DNA of 64,000 nucleotides from Laburnicola sp. R22_1 (lineage: Eukaryota; Ascomycota; Dothideomycetes; Pleosporales; Didymosphaeriaceae): NCBI GenBank assembly GCA_014281115.1, contig JACONQ010000002.1, positions 3,038,001 through 3,102,000 on the forward strand, written 5' to 3'. The translations under genes and the position numbers were made by a program. Of this stretch, positions 28,626 through 40,465 are shown piece after piece; the stretch's first letter is position 1, and the number at the start of each line of letters is the position of its first letter. The notes under the pieces were generated by a model. It did no database searches and was not told where the DNA came from. It was given only the letters and a program-made list of their open reading frames with translations.

Positions 28626-31352
28626 TAAGACGGGGAAGACAGACCGATCGTCGCCCCGCTCCTGGAGACCTATAGCGCTTCTCTCGTGCATCGGAAAGGG
28701 ACTTGAACGAACAGTAGCCAGAAGAATCGCGTGGACCGCCATGACACACAAGATCCTCAGCCCCCAGCATAGCGGCGCCCTTCCAAAGCGCTCTGCAGCC
28801 AACCTTACTGCAGCATTCACCCACAACACTGAAGCAGCATGGGTACTTAGAAAGCATGTCACTATGGTTACCCTAGATGTGCAAGGCGCCTTTAATGCGC
28901 TCCTGAAGAACCGCCTGCTATACCAGATAGCCCAACAGGGCTGGCCACAAAGAACCATGCTCTTTGTAGACTCATTCCTCACTAACTGGAGGGTTCGAGT
29001 CCGCCTTGGACAGGTTACTACCCCTAGCTACCCTGTCGCCTGTGGCACACCTTAAGGCTCGCCTCTCTTGCCTGTACTATACACACTGTATCTAGCAGAG
29101 CTACTATCTATGGACACAGAACAGAGGTTTGGATATGCAGACGACATATATCTATACTGGGCCTCACACTCTATGGACAACAACGTCGAGCTCCTAGCAT
29201 CAGATCTAAGGCAGATCAGAGCATAGGGTGAGACCAACAAGGTCACCTTTGCCCCAGAAAAGCAGGAAATGATACACCTGACTAGACAGCGGAGCAACTA
29301 CGCACCACCATGTGTTGTAGATGAGCAGCTCACGATCTACCCTATTCTCCCAGGTGGAGAGCACAGCCAGCCAGCCCTGCGTTGGTTAGGAGTGTGGTTT
29401 GACCGCAGACTTACCTTTAGACGACACGTAGCCACACGCACTGCAAAAGCTGCTAGGGTAGCTCATCATATTCGCAGTCTGGCCAGGACCACCTATAGAC
29501 CACCAGCTAGCTCCCTCCGCAAGGCCACTATTGCCTGTGTATACCCGTCGCTTCTGTACGGGACGGAATGCTGGTACAGAGGCCGCACTAAGCAGCCACA
29601 TACACTCAAACCAGGCAGGTCACAAGAGGTTAGCGCTTACGTTGGATGGCACATAGCTGCTATAGAAAAGACACTGGCCATAGCAGCAAGGGGCATTCTA
29701 CTAGCGTGGAGAACAACCCCTACAGCTGCACTCTTCCGCGACGCCGGACTACTATCTGCAGTAGTGGCACTAGAGGAAGCTAAAATCAGATTTGCAACCC
29801 ACTTGCGCACTACAGATGCAGACCATCCTCTTACTAGGCGCATATTAGTACATATAGTAAATAGGGGTGTAAAAACAGGACAACTACAGCGAGTCAAGAC
29901 TAAAGTCCAACAGATGGCATCTCTTCTACCAGAGATCCTTAGGACTACACTCACAGCCCCTCACTACTTAAGTGGCTGCCGAATTGACCCAACGCTCGGC
30001 ATAGACAAGAAGACTGCAGCTAAGGCTTTCAATATATAGTGGGCCCATCTCCCACCACTAGACGTGACTATCTTCTTAGATGGCTCTGAACAGTACACAA
30101 AGGAAGGAGGAAAGCGGGTCACTTATGGCTTTGCAGTGTATCAGAACGAAAAGCAACTGCAGACTGGACGCGGGTCGCTCAACTCTACCTCGCACGTCTT
30201 TGACGCTGAGGCAGTAGAAGCATGGAGAGGCCTCCAGCACACTATAAGACAACCAGAGTTCAATACCCGTCGAATCTGGCTGTGCATAGACAGCACCTTA
30301 GTCATATGGTGTCTGAGGGGCGACGCACCCCCTACCTCTTAATGGGCCTTTCTGGAGTGCCACAGCGCTATGGAGACTCACAATGTCTCTATCAAATGGG
30401 CCCCTAGACACCTAGGCATTGAAGGAAATGAGGCAGCAGACAGATTAGCTAACCTAGAAGCCCAACACCCATCACCTGCAATAGGTAAAGCTGCTCTGCC
30501 TACACTCTTAGGTATTAAGACAATTGCTCGCAAGACATCACAACACACACAACAGATCTGGTGGTCTAAAAAGAAGAACAAACTCTCTAGATGGTACAAA
30601 AGCTGGCACCTAGACTACGCACTACGTAGTAGTCTAAAGGAACTAGACCTACTAAGAGCTATCCTAGCCAGACTGCTTTCTATCCGGTCTAGACATAGGG
30701 ATTTTGCCTAGTACTACTAAAAATACAACTATAAGGATACAAACCTCACCTACTTATGCAGACAGGATAAGACACCCAAGCACCTCGCGCTTTGCCGCAA
30801 GACTCTAGGGACGTTTAGCAGATGGCCACTTCGACCACCTATACCGCCATCCAGCCAGGCTGATGGCCTAGCGTACACTGCAGCACTGATAAGGGAGCTA
30901 GAGTTCTTTGGAGCCTTTACCAAACTAACGCAGTACTACACCAGGATCTGCCCCCGCTAGCTCTTGCAGCCCTGCAAAAGCAACAGGCAATACAGTACTT
31001 AGTGGAACTAGGTCCAGCACAAGAGCTGCAATACTCCTTACCCCTCTTCCTCTCTTTCTCTCCCCCCGCCCCCCCTACACACACACACTCTCTCTCTCTC
31101 TTGGCACATAGATGCCTTAAAATGCAAGGAAATCACCCTAATGTACACGCACTGCTCAGTCTCTCCAACTAGAAGGGGAGCTGTAGTTCCGAAATGGTAG
31201 CAATACCCGCGCAGGCAAGAAATGCTTTCTAGGGTAGTGTGTTAGCACTGCAATTCCATAGCTTAGCACGTCGTATATGCCCTTCGGGAGGCGAGATGGT
31301 GGACTTAATCCCCATCAACTAGACGAAAAATGAATACCAACCAACCAACCAA
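28626..31352 (+). mobile_element. Non-LTR (LINE-type) retrotransposon, 5'-truncated, nested
   Basis: 2727 bp flanked by a 14-bp direct duplication. It begins inside the reverse-transcriptase domain, so the 5' end is truncated as usual in target-primed integration. It ends at an ACCA-type simple tail (ACCAACCAACCAACCAA, 31336-31352). The order RT, RNase H, cysteine/histidine knuckle resembles Tad1-like fungal elements; clade assignment is inference. A (CA)n(CT)n microsatellite lies in its 3' region (31076-31101). It contains in-frame stops and is inactive. Confidence 0.9.
28627..31172 (+). pseudogene. LINE ORF2: reverse transcriptase - RNase H (degenerate)
   Basis: A single frame can be followed for about 2.5 kb with several in-frame stops. 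RT blocks visible are RPIALLSCIGKGLERTVARR, VTLDVQGAFNALL (motif A Asp), a stop at the CAA of the expected Q in QGSPL (29053), and FGYADDIYLYW (YADD box). RNase H blocks are VTIFLDGSEQYT, DAEAVEAWRGL, IDSTLVIWCL and GNEAADRLANLEAQ. A C-terminal DKTPKHLALCRK-like knuckle follows. Stops at 29053, 29224, 30037, 30340 and beyond are mainly TAA/TAG at former CAA/CAG/TGG sites. This is consistent with RIP. Confidence 0.88.
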
Positions 31353-32091
31353 GCCACCTAATCCTGATCCTATCCTTAATAGGTTCACCCAGGATCAAGA
31401 ATCAGGCAATAGCTCCTCATCAGGGCTTAGTGATCATGATTGGAGAAAGATGGATAGGCTTGTACGCTCTGCAGTGAGTGATCAAAGTAGCAAGGATACA
31501 CAAAAGCTTCGTCAATCACTCCACCACCTATCTGTTGAAAATGAGCTGCTTAAGCATGACAACAATGGGCTTAGGCAGGCGCTATCTATCAAGAAGAAGC
31601 GTGAGAAGAAGAGCAAAGCTCTAGACCTTCAACAGCGCCAGGATTATCATAGTAGGGCTATCTTATGGTCACCAAGGAAAGTAAGGGAGGCACGTGTTCG
31701 TCAATCAATCAAGGAGCAGGAGGATAAGCAGCAGCAGCTTCAAAAAGCAGAGACAGCAGAGCTGAAGAAGGCAGCTAAGCTATATAAGGAGAAAATCCAG
31801 CAGGAGAAGCGTGTTGCGCGAGAGGTAGCTAGGGAAGCAAAGGAGAAAGAGAGGGCTGAAAAGGCAGCTCAGCGCGCTGCCCAGAAGTCTGCCCGCGACG
31901 CTGAAAAAGCTCTACAACTATCCCAAAAGGGTAAGAGAAAGGCCTCTCAACCAGCTCTACAGAGCAGAAAGCGTCAGAAACGTGTTCTTAATGCTCAAGA
32001 TAATGGGGAGGCCTTAGAGGGCGCATCTGCTGCCCCGACCAGATCTACACGCCGCGGCCGCAACGTCAAGCTTCCTAATAGATATAGATAG
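31353..32091 (+). pseudogene. Fot1/pogo transposase, 3' part
   Basis: Continues the transposase frame after the retrotransposon: DPILNRFTQDQES, DHDWRKMDRLVRSAVSDQ, then a long Lys/Glu/Ala-rich coiled-coil-like tail with LWSPRKVREAR, and ends in RRGRNVKLPNRYR. The same blocks occur in the second element (NWRKIDRLLKAAV, FWSPRKVQEAR). The tail is open without stops and is the best preserved part of the element. An apparent ATG at 31330 lies inside the retrotransposon tail and is not a real start. Confidence 0.85.
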
Positions 32092-32245
32092 TGCAAATTG
32101 ATCGCAAGCATCGATATAGTGCTACTCTAGAAAATCTCGTGATAATATTGATTGTGGGTGGTTCTATTGCCTGATCGCTGATAGAGCGCTTCTGGTGTTG
32201 CGCGGGCATTACGCGAATCCGGGCATTACGCGCACGGACACGGTA

Positions 32246-34370
32246 CCATGGGTGCGGGGTCAATGCGCGCCGAGCCTCAATGCGCGCTCAACACGAAAAC
32301 ACCTCAAGCTTCAACACCACCTATCGCTACCAATATGGGGTCAATTGAGGCTGCGCTTGAAGCGATACAATCGCAAGAACCTAGAGACTCTATTAACTAT
32401 ACAAAAATCGCGAAGGAGCATAGCGTTGTACGCTCTACGCTCACCCGGAGACACCAGGCTGTAACACAGTCGCGTACAGCTAAGGGAATCAACCAACAAA
32501 AACTTCGCCCTTAATAGGAGCAGGAGCTTATACGCTATATTAAAAAACTCACTTAGCGAGGCCTACCACCTATATGGCAAATGATCCAGAACTTTGCAGC
32601 CTATATAGCCAAAACAAGCGTTAGCATATACTAGGTTAATCAGTTCGTCAAGCAACACAGCATTGATCTAGTTTTAAGATGGACAGCTGGAATGGACAGC
32701 AATCGCCACAAAGCCGACTTAGAGACAAAGTACAGCCTATATTTCGACCTACTATAGCAGAAAATTAGCTAATACAATATCGAGCCTCAGCACACGTACA
32801 ATATGGACGAAAAAGGCATCCTACTCGGCATTACTACTCGCTCAAAGCGGATCTTTAGTAGGCAGCTGTACGAGAGCAAGGAGGTGAGGCAGGCTATTCA
32901 GGATGGTAGCCGTGAGTGGATTTCGCTCCTAGCCTGCATATGCGCCGACGGATCGGCTCTAGATCCAGCCCTCATCTATCAGGCTGCCTCAGGTAGCCTA
33001 CAATTAAGCTGGGTTGAAGAAATTAACCCTTAGGAACACTCAGCCTTTATCACCTCATCGCCTTCTGGCTGGACAAATAACGAGATAGGCCTCGCGTGGC
33101 TTAAGCAGGTGTTCGATCGCTGTACTAAGGAGAAAGCTGGACGCTCCTACCGACTACTTATCCTTGACAGCCATGGATCCCACCTTACTATGGATTTTAT
33201 TAATTACTGTGACCAGAATAGGATACTCCTAGCTATATTTCCGCCTCATTCGACGCATACGCTACAGCCGCTCGACGTTGTTATGTTTAAGCCTCTCTCT
33301 ACTGCCTACTCAGCTGAGCTCTCAGCCTTCCTACACAGGTGCCAGGGACTATCGTCAATCGCAAAAAGAGACTTCTTTAGCCTATTCTAGAGGGCTTAGG
33401 GTAGCTTGTTCAGGAAGCCATTAATTATTAAGGCCTTTAAGGCTACTGGCATATCACCACTCAACCCAGAGGTTATACTCAAGAGATTCACTAAGACCAG
33501 CCTACCTGAGCGGGAATTAAGAGAAAGCTCAACCTTAGTACTCAGCGCGTCTAACTGGAGGAAAATCGACCGGCTCCTAAAGGCTGCAGTAGATATAGGG
33601 AATAGTAATAAGGCAAAGAAGCTGAGCCAAACAGTGCACTCAATTGCTGTACAAAAACAGCTACTACAGCATGAAAATAAGGGACTAAGAGCAGCACTAG
33701 GCAATAAGAAGAGGCGTAGGAAGCGTGGCAAGCCTTTGCTGGATAACCAGCCTACTAAGTACTTAGGGGGTGCTGTTTTCTGGTCCCCAAGGAAGGTGCA
33801 GGAGGCACGTGATCGTCTACAGCAAAAAGAGGCCAAGGCAGAGCAGCTAGTACTCCAAAAAACTAAGGCAGCTAAGGCTCAGAGGGCTAGCCAGTAGCTG
33901 AAGGCTAGACTACTCCAAGAGAAGCGCGTTGCGAGGGCTAAGACTCAGGCAGCTTGAGCGAAGGCAAAGGCGGATCAGGCAGCTGAGCGAGCCTAGAAGT
34001 AGTAGGCTCGCAGGGCTTAGCAACACTACAAGAATTGTATAAAAATAGCTAAGAAAGGTAGCAAAAAGGCATTAAGGCTACCTAAGCAGGGCATAAGGGA
34101 AAAAAAGCTTATTAATAAGGCTATAGATGCTGCTGAGGCCTTAGGTGCTGCATCACAGCCTCTACAGCCTCAGTCGCGCCGGGGCCGGAATATTAGAACT
34201 CTGAGTAGATTTTTATAGCTATAATTAATTATTAAGATTCATAGACCTTATCACCAGAAATTCTTATAATAATAGCAATTGTAGGGAGCTCTGCAGCTTC
34301 AAGTTTAGCTGAGCTGGTTTGGTGTTGAGCGCGCATTGAGGCTCGGCGCGCATTGACCCCGCACCCATGG
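32246..34370. mobile_element. Fot1/pogo-type DNA transposon 2
   Basis: 2125 bp with perfect terminal inverted repeats of about 49 bp (32246-32294 and 34322-34370). Each is built from two direct copies of a TCAATGCGCGC unit. TA flanks lie at 32244-32245 and 34371-34372. Element 1 ends at 32243, so the two elements sit end to end and share the TA at 32244-32245. That arrangement arises when one inserts into the target duplication of the other. TIR sequences of the two elements differ, so they belong to related but distinct families. Confidence 0.93.
32335..34218 (+). pseudogene. Fot1/pogo transposase of element 2 (RIP-type stops)
   Basis: Starts MGSIEAALEAIQSQEPRDS, colinear with the transposase of element 1. 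The HTH region is INYTKIAKEHSVVRSTLTRR. Catalytic blocks are MDEKGILLGI, LLILDSHGSH and THTLQPLDVVMFKPL. Numerous in-frame TAG/TAA stops interrupt it (from 32512, in the middle, at 33390-33400 and in the tail), nearly all at positions where the sister element has Q or W codons. The C-terminal half carries FWSPRKVQEARDRLQQ and a Lys/Arg-rich tail. Non-functional. Confidence 0.88.
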
Positions 34371-34372
34371 TA

Positions 34373-34743
34373 GGGTCCGTCAACTGGTGCACGGATGCCA
34401 ACGAGGCGGCCTCCTCGGGCTCCGCAAACTCTCGTGCGGCAAGCAAATTCTTGTCCAGCAAGCAAATTATCGTTACGGTTCCACTTGGGACGTCATGCTT
34501 TATGAAGGGACCACTCTGACTGCCTCCAAATAATGGCAGTCCATCCGAAAATCGAGAGAAGAGTGCAGTCACGGATGCTACGGTCTGTCGAATATCAGTG
34601 CCAGCCGACTTTGATGCATAGTTTATCGACCCAAACAGCAGGCCAAAATTTCGCAGAGAAGTCGGACATAGGCCAGCTACATGCTGCTTGTGTTCTCGCG
34701 GAACCATCCGCATGATGAAGACGCCCAGAAAACGCCTCTCCAT
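34373..34743 (-). pseudogene. Host ORF fragment abutting transposon 2
   Basis: A minus-strand frame MERRFLGVFIMRMVPREHKQ... (ending ASVHQLTDP at the transposon edge) is open for about 124 codons and then runs into element 2. I do not recognise a domain. It may be the 5' part of a gene broken by the insertion, with the other part at 27093-27401. After deleting 27404-34372 the frame continues only briefly before a stop, unless a GTGAGC at 27371 is a splice donor. Low confidence. Confidence 0.3.
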
Positions 34744-35005
34744 GGCTGCTTGGCATAAGCACTCCTCGGTGCGCGCGCAACGCGAGATAGGCGATGAATT
34801 ATTATGAACTTAGTATATTCCTCGTTGAGAAAGATATCACCATCACCGCGTTTTCTTTGTTTCTTCCTTCTGCCAGATGATAGAGCTCCTTCGCTTCTAC
34901 ATATACTCTACCTACTCTTATATCGACATTTTCAAATCACAACGCCAACGCTACCGAAAACCTGAACGGTGTCTCTTCGTACCTTCTGCTACGTTGTACG
35001 GAACC
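34744..35005. promoter_or_regulatory. Upstream region of the ABC transporter
   Basis: About 260 bp before the likely ATG at 35006, AT-richer than the gene, with TATACTCTACC near 34902. It presumably holds the transporter promoter. Transposon 2 lies about 640 bp upstream of the start codon. Confidence 0.35.
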
Positions 35006-38000
35006 ATGTCTACTGGACTGGGTGGGATCCATGACGATCTAGGGAGAACACATAACCAAGACTCAGAAATAGAAATGCGTCCCCCAGGAGCAAGAGCAAC
35101 GGCAGCACAGCGAAGTACTTTCTTTGGCACGCAAATTCACGGCAGAATCACATCGGTCTCACCATGAATCACCTTTCCAAGCTGGGCAGAACACTAAGTT
35201 CGATCCAAACTCTATCAACTTCAGTGCTCGGGATTGGGCCAAGGCATTCTACAATGTCAGATACAGCTCCACTGACATCCCTGTGCGTGTGGCTGGAGTC
35301 GCCTTCAAGAACTTGAACGTCTCAGGTGTTGGTTCGCCCACGGATTTCCAGTCCAGTGTGGCAAATTCCATCTTGAAGCTACCTGCGCTCCTCGGAAGGG
35401 GTGCGCAGAAGATAGACATCCTTCGCGAGCTGGACGGGCTGGTACTTCCAGGAGAAGTAGGTTGGGCACCTTCGATCGGAGAACTTTGCTGACTCGTTCT
35501 TCCATTAGCAATGCTGCGTACTAGGGCCGCCTGGAAGCGGTTGTTCCACTTTACTCAAGACGATCTCTGGTGAAACGCACGGTTTCAAGGTCAGCCCAGA
35601 CTCCTATGTCAACTATCAAGGGATTACACCCGGGCAGATGCATAGACAATATCGTGGAGAAGCAATATACGCTGCGGAGGTCGACAGGCATTATCCCCAG
35701 CTGACGGTAGGGGATACTCTCTACTTCGCCGCGTAAGTAATTGCATTCCTTGTGAACGGAGGCATGGCTAATATTGGCACATGTTCAGTCTGGCCCGCAC
35801 TCCTCGTACCATTCCTGGAGGTGTTTCACGCGAACAATATGCGGAATACCTACGAGACGTCATGATGGCCATGTTTGGTATCAGCCATACTGTCAATACT
35901 CGTGTAGGAAACGATTACGTGCGTGGGGTTAGCGGAGGCGAACGGAAGAGGGTAACTATTGCTGAAGCTGCCCTCAGCTACGCGCCCCTACAATGCTGGT
36001 AAGTAGACTTGAAACGTTGAGAACGTGTCAGAATATCTCGCAGCAAACAAAAGTACTAACTTCTATGCTAAGGATAACTCCACTCGAGGCCTCGACTCTG
36101 CAAACGCGGTGGAGTTCTGCAAGACGCTCCGTACTCAATGCGACATATTCGGAGCCTCGGCGTTTGTGGCAATATACCAGGCGCCGCAAGCCGCATATGA
36201 CGTGAGGACTTCCGATGGATCCCCGTACGGTATAACAAAGCTAATGTTTCTCTTCGTATAGCTTTTCGAAAAAGTAATGGTCTTCTATGAAGGTCGACAG
36301 ATATACTTTGGACACGCTCAGAAAGCGAAGGCCTACTTTGAGCAGCTGGGTTTCTCCTGCCCGGACGCTCAGACTATCTCGGATTTCCTCACGTCTATGA
36401 TGTCTCCGTCTGAACGAATAGTCAAGCCTGAGTTCGAGAATCGCGTACCAAGGACCTCGGACGACTTTGCACGATGTTGGCAACAAAGCGAGGAGTGCAA
36501 ACTCCTTCTAGTCGAGATCGAAAAGTACATCCAGGACCATCCTTTAGAGGGTGACGGCCAGGAAAAGTTCGCCCTTGCAAGAAGGCTTGAAAAGTCCAAG
36601 GCTCAGCGTCAGCGGTCCCCTTACACGTTATCTTACTGGGGTCAGGTCAAGCTTTGTTTGTGGCGAGACGTACAACGACTCAAGGCCGACCCATCCGTGC
36701 CAATTTCCATGCTTGGCGTCAATTTTATTGAAGCATTAGTCGTTGCCAGTATTTTCTTCAACCTCCCAGGCGACACTTCATCTTTCCTTCCTCGAGGCGC
36801 TGTTCTTTTCATGATGGTATGTACTTAGCGGCCTAGTTGCTATCTTCTTCTATGGTATATGCGCTTGTCGAGGTAGTTTACTAACATTTACAGGTCCTTC
36901 TCAATGCTTTCGGGAGCATAATAGAGATTTTCTCCTTATATGCGAAGAGAGAGATTGTGGAGAAGGTGAGTAGGCAAAGACACGAAGTAATACGATTCAT
37001 TAGCTAACGTACATGTCCAGCACAACCGTTACGCATTATATGTATGATCCATGATCCATGCAGCCACTTATTGATTTCTAATTGTTACAGCACCCAAGTG
37101 CAGAAGCTGTGGCTAGCATGATCGCCGATTTGCCTTACAAAATCACGAATGCACTGCTTGTCAACACGACTGTGTACTTTATGGCCAACCTTCGCCGCGA
37201 TGCAGGCGCTTTCTTCTTCTTCTTCTTCCTCATTGCTTTTTCGATGTTGCTAGCAATGTCTATGTTCTTCCGGTAAGTCTTCTTCGCCCCAGACAAGCTA
37301 ACGCGAACCTAACACTCATCAGGTTCATTGCTTCGGTAACGAAAACCCTCGCTCAGGCTCTCGCACCGGCTTCAATCGTCCTCATGGGGCTAATATTGTA
37401 TACCGGTTTTGCAATTCCAGTCACTGATATGAGAGGGTGAGTGACTCTTGCCACAGCTGATATCATCTAACCTTGCAAACAGCTGGGCAAGTTGGATTCG
37501 ATGGCTGAACCCTATATCCTATGGCTTCGAGAGCGCCATCGTCAACGAATTCAATGGTCGTCAGTTCCCATGCGCTCAGTATGTTCCTTCCGGACCTTCG
37601 TACGAAGGAATCTCTCCCAATCAGCGAGCCTGTGCGGTGAAAGGCGCCGTCGCAGGCGCTGATTACGTCAACGGAACCGCTTATGCGCTCACATCGTTTC
37701 AATATCAATACGGCAACAAATGGCGCAATTTCGGAGTCATCATCGCTTTCGTAATTGGCCTGGCTGCATTGCACCTTATAACTACGGAGTTAATTGCATC
37801 TGCCCGCTCGAAGGGTGAAGTCCTCGTCTTCCGTCGAAAGCATCTCAAGTCTCGGACAAAGCGCCAAAACATCGATGCAGAAGCAGGAAGGGATACTATT
37901 GTTCAAACAGAAAAGTATATCAGCGACAATGAGACTGCCGCCAATGTAGAAAAGCAGGAGAGTATCTTCCATTGGGAAGATGTCTGTTATGAGGTGCAGA

Positions 38001-40364
38001 TCAAAGGTGAAACGAGGAAGATATTGCAGAATGTCGACGGCTGGGTAAAGCCAGGCACGTTGACGGCCTTGAGTAAGTGCTCTTCGCGTTCTTTTATCGG
38101 TTTCATATTGCTAACATGGTGCAGTGGGAGTTAGTGGAGCTGGAAAGACGACCCTGTTGGATGTCCTCGCAAGTCGTACCACCATGGGTGTAATCACTGG
38201 ATCGATGTTCGTCGACGGCAGGGAGCGCGATGGTTCCTTTCAGAGGCAGACTGGATATGTTATGCAGGTTGGTCATCCCCGTAGCCCGATCATCTGCACT
38301 TACTAACTATTTCACAGCAAGACATACATCTGCACAGTAGCACCATTCGCGAAGCCCTTGAATTCAGCGCTCTCCTCCGCCAACCTGTGGAATTCTCGCG
38401 ACAAGAGAAGTTGGCATACGTCGAGGAGGTATGAAACCCATTCGTTTGTCATTCAAAATTAATCTTGTACAGGTCATCAGTCTTTTGGACATGGAAGATT
38501 ATGCCGATGCAGTGGTCGGTGTTCCAGGCGACGGCTTGAACGTTGAACAACGGAAGAGACTCACTATCGGAATCGAGATTGCCGCTAGGCCGAAGCTTCT
38601 GCTTTTTCTTGACGAGCCTACTTCTGGCCTAGATAGTCAGACTTCTTGGTCAATCTGCGATCTTGTGGAAAAGTTGACGAAGAATGGGCAGGCGTAAGTT
38701 TGCATTCAGACCCTTGGAGCCAAACGGGAACTCACTGCTATAGAATCCTGTGCACAATCCACCAGCCCAGCGCCATGCTATTCCAACGGTTCGATCGCCT
38801 TCTTCTGCTTGCTAAAGGTGGGCGCACGGTTTACTTCGGGGATATAGGACGAGATTCGAAGATTCTCATCGATTATTTCCAACGATATGGTGGACCTCGC
38901 TACGACTCAAGCACGAACCCTGCTGAATACATGTGAACAAATCAGAGTGACTTACTGAGTGCAAAACTAATGAACCGCTAGGCTGGATGCTATTGGCGCG
39001 ACGCCTGGTTCCCATCAAAGCTCAATCGACTGGCCGACAGTTTGGAGAAACTCTGCGGAATACGCGGACGTTCATGCAGAGCTTGCCCGGCTCAGGGAAC
39101 TGCAGAATGAAACATCCACTGTCATTGATGCGAACGAATCTAGCTACCAAGAATTTGCCGTTCCGTTCACAACCCAGTTTGCAATTGTAGCACGTCGATG
39201 TGCTCAACAATACTGGCGGACTCCTTCATACATCTCTTCCAAGGCTCTGCTCGCGATCGGTTGTGTAAGGACCCGAGATTACGTCTTCTCACCCACCCCT
39301 GCTAATGATACTGTATTTTAGTCCCTCTTTATCGGCCTTTCATTTATCAACATGGAAAATTCAATTCAAGGGCTTCAAAACCAGGTGGGTTTCTCTGTCA
39401 TTACCATGATGTATTGCGATATTGACCTATATAGATGTTTGGCATCTTCGTCTTCCTCTTCGTGGTTCTCCAGCTACTCTACCAGATCATGCCCAATTTC
39501 GTGGTCCAGCGGACTCTATACGAAGCGCGCGAACGACAATCGAAGACCTACATGTGGCAAGCCTTCCTTTTCTCGAACATTGTCGTGGAGATGTTTTGTA
39601 ACCTGGTCAGTAGACATTGCGCAACAACCTCCAATTCATTGAATCGGGCTAATCCAGTGCAGACCGTTGGCATCTTTTGTTTCCTCGTATGGTACTATCC
39701 GGTGGGCTTGTATCGCAACGCGCAACGCGCAACCCACGGACGCAGTGCACCTTCGAAGCTTTGGTGTCCTACTCATCATTGTGGTTACCTTTTTGTTCGC
39801 CAGCTCGTTTGCTCATATGTTGATCGCTGGCGCACCCGATGAGGAAACCGCCGGAGGTATCGCGACTCTCCTGGGAATTATGCTTTACGCGTTCTGTGGC
39901 ATCTTGGTAGGACCTGACGACCTACCTCGCTTCTGGATCTTCATGTATCGTGTGAATCCCTTCACATACCTTGTAAGTGTCTTTCAAGCCTTGTCTAGCG
40001 ACGTTTCTAAGCAGCACAGGTGAGCTCTTTCATGAGCATGGCGCTAGGCCAAGCACCAGCTCACTGTACCCCGAACGAATTCCAGATTTTTTCGCCACCA
40101 CCGGACCAGACTTGCGGCCAGTACATGCAAGATTATATAGACATCGCCGGCGGGTATGTACTAGACCTGCAAGCTACCGACAGCTGCAAGTTCTGTCAGT
40201 TATCAGACACCAACCAGTTCCTGGCACAGATCAACGCCACTTGGGAGAATAGGTGGAGAGACTTTGGGATGCTCTGGGTTTATGTCGTGTTCAATGTCGC
40301 GGCGGCTGTATTCTTGTATTGGCTTTGCAGAGTGCCCAAGAGCAAAAAGGCGAAGACGACGTAG
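35006..40364 (+). pseudogene. PDR-type (ABCG) full-size ABC transporter with three frame lesions
   Basis: Nineteen exons can be traced; splice sites are canonical. Layout is (NBD-TMD)x2. NBD1 has Walker [13 protein letters not shown] (atypical Cys, normal for fungal PDR), signature VSGGERKR and [17 protein letters not shown]1 includes [15 protein letters not shown] and WASWIRWLNPISYGFES. NBD2 has [44 protein letters not shown] and [11 protein letters not shown]2 ends WRDFGMLWVYVVFN...PKSKKAKTT. Frame is lost in three places. A surplus C lies in the C5 run at 35081-35085 (RP then QEQEQRQHSEVLSLARKF). One base is missing at the 36072/36073 splice (QCW to DNSTRG). A 7-bp tandem duplication GCGCAAC occupies 39720-39733 (YRNAQ to PTDAVH). 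Members of this family export drugs and metabolites across the plasma membrane. It is either a young pseudogene or has assembly errors; the duplication favours the former. Confidence 0.87.
39720..39733 (+). repeat. 7-bp tandem duplication causing a frameshift
   Basis: GCGCAAC occurs twice in a row (39720-39726 and 39727-39733) within the last transmembrane half of the transporter. Deleting one copy restores the family text [10 protein letters not shown] across the junction. Confidence 0.85.
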
Positions 40365-40465
40365 ATGACTTTGGTGGGATGCGCTTGCTTTCGACAAAAT
40401 CATATTGCTTATTCTATCAGACGATGTAGTAATAATAGATCTCACTTGTTCCCACTGCAACCAAT

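Larger units (their letters stand above)
27404..32243. mobile_element. Fot1/pogo-type DNA transposon 1, split by a retrotransposon
   Basis: The ends are perfect 51-bp terminal inverted repeats at 27404-27454 and 32193-32243. Each TIR holds two direct copies of a CGCGTAATGCCCG unit. TA dinucleotides flank both ends (27402-27403 and 32244-32245), the target duplication of Tc1/mariner-pogo elements. The interior codes on the + strand for a DDE transposase, interrupted at 28626-31352 by a non-LTR retrotransposon. Without that insert the element would be about 2.1 kb. Identical TIRs suggest fairly recent insertion, while the coding part carries stop codons and a frameshift. Confidence 0.93.

Noticed and set aside
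35457..35520. Apparent fourth lesion at the Walker A region of the ABC transporter
   Set aside because: An intron 35457-35508 (GTAGGT...CATTAG) joins LPGE to [13 protein letters not shown] in frame, so no lesion is needed.
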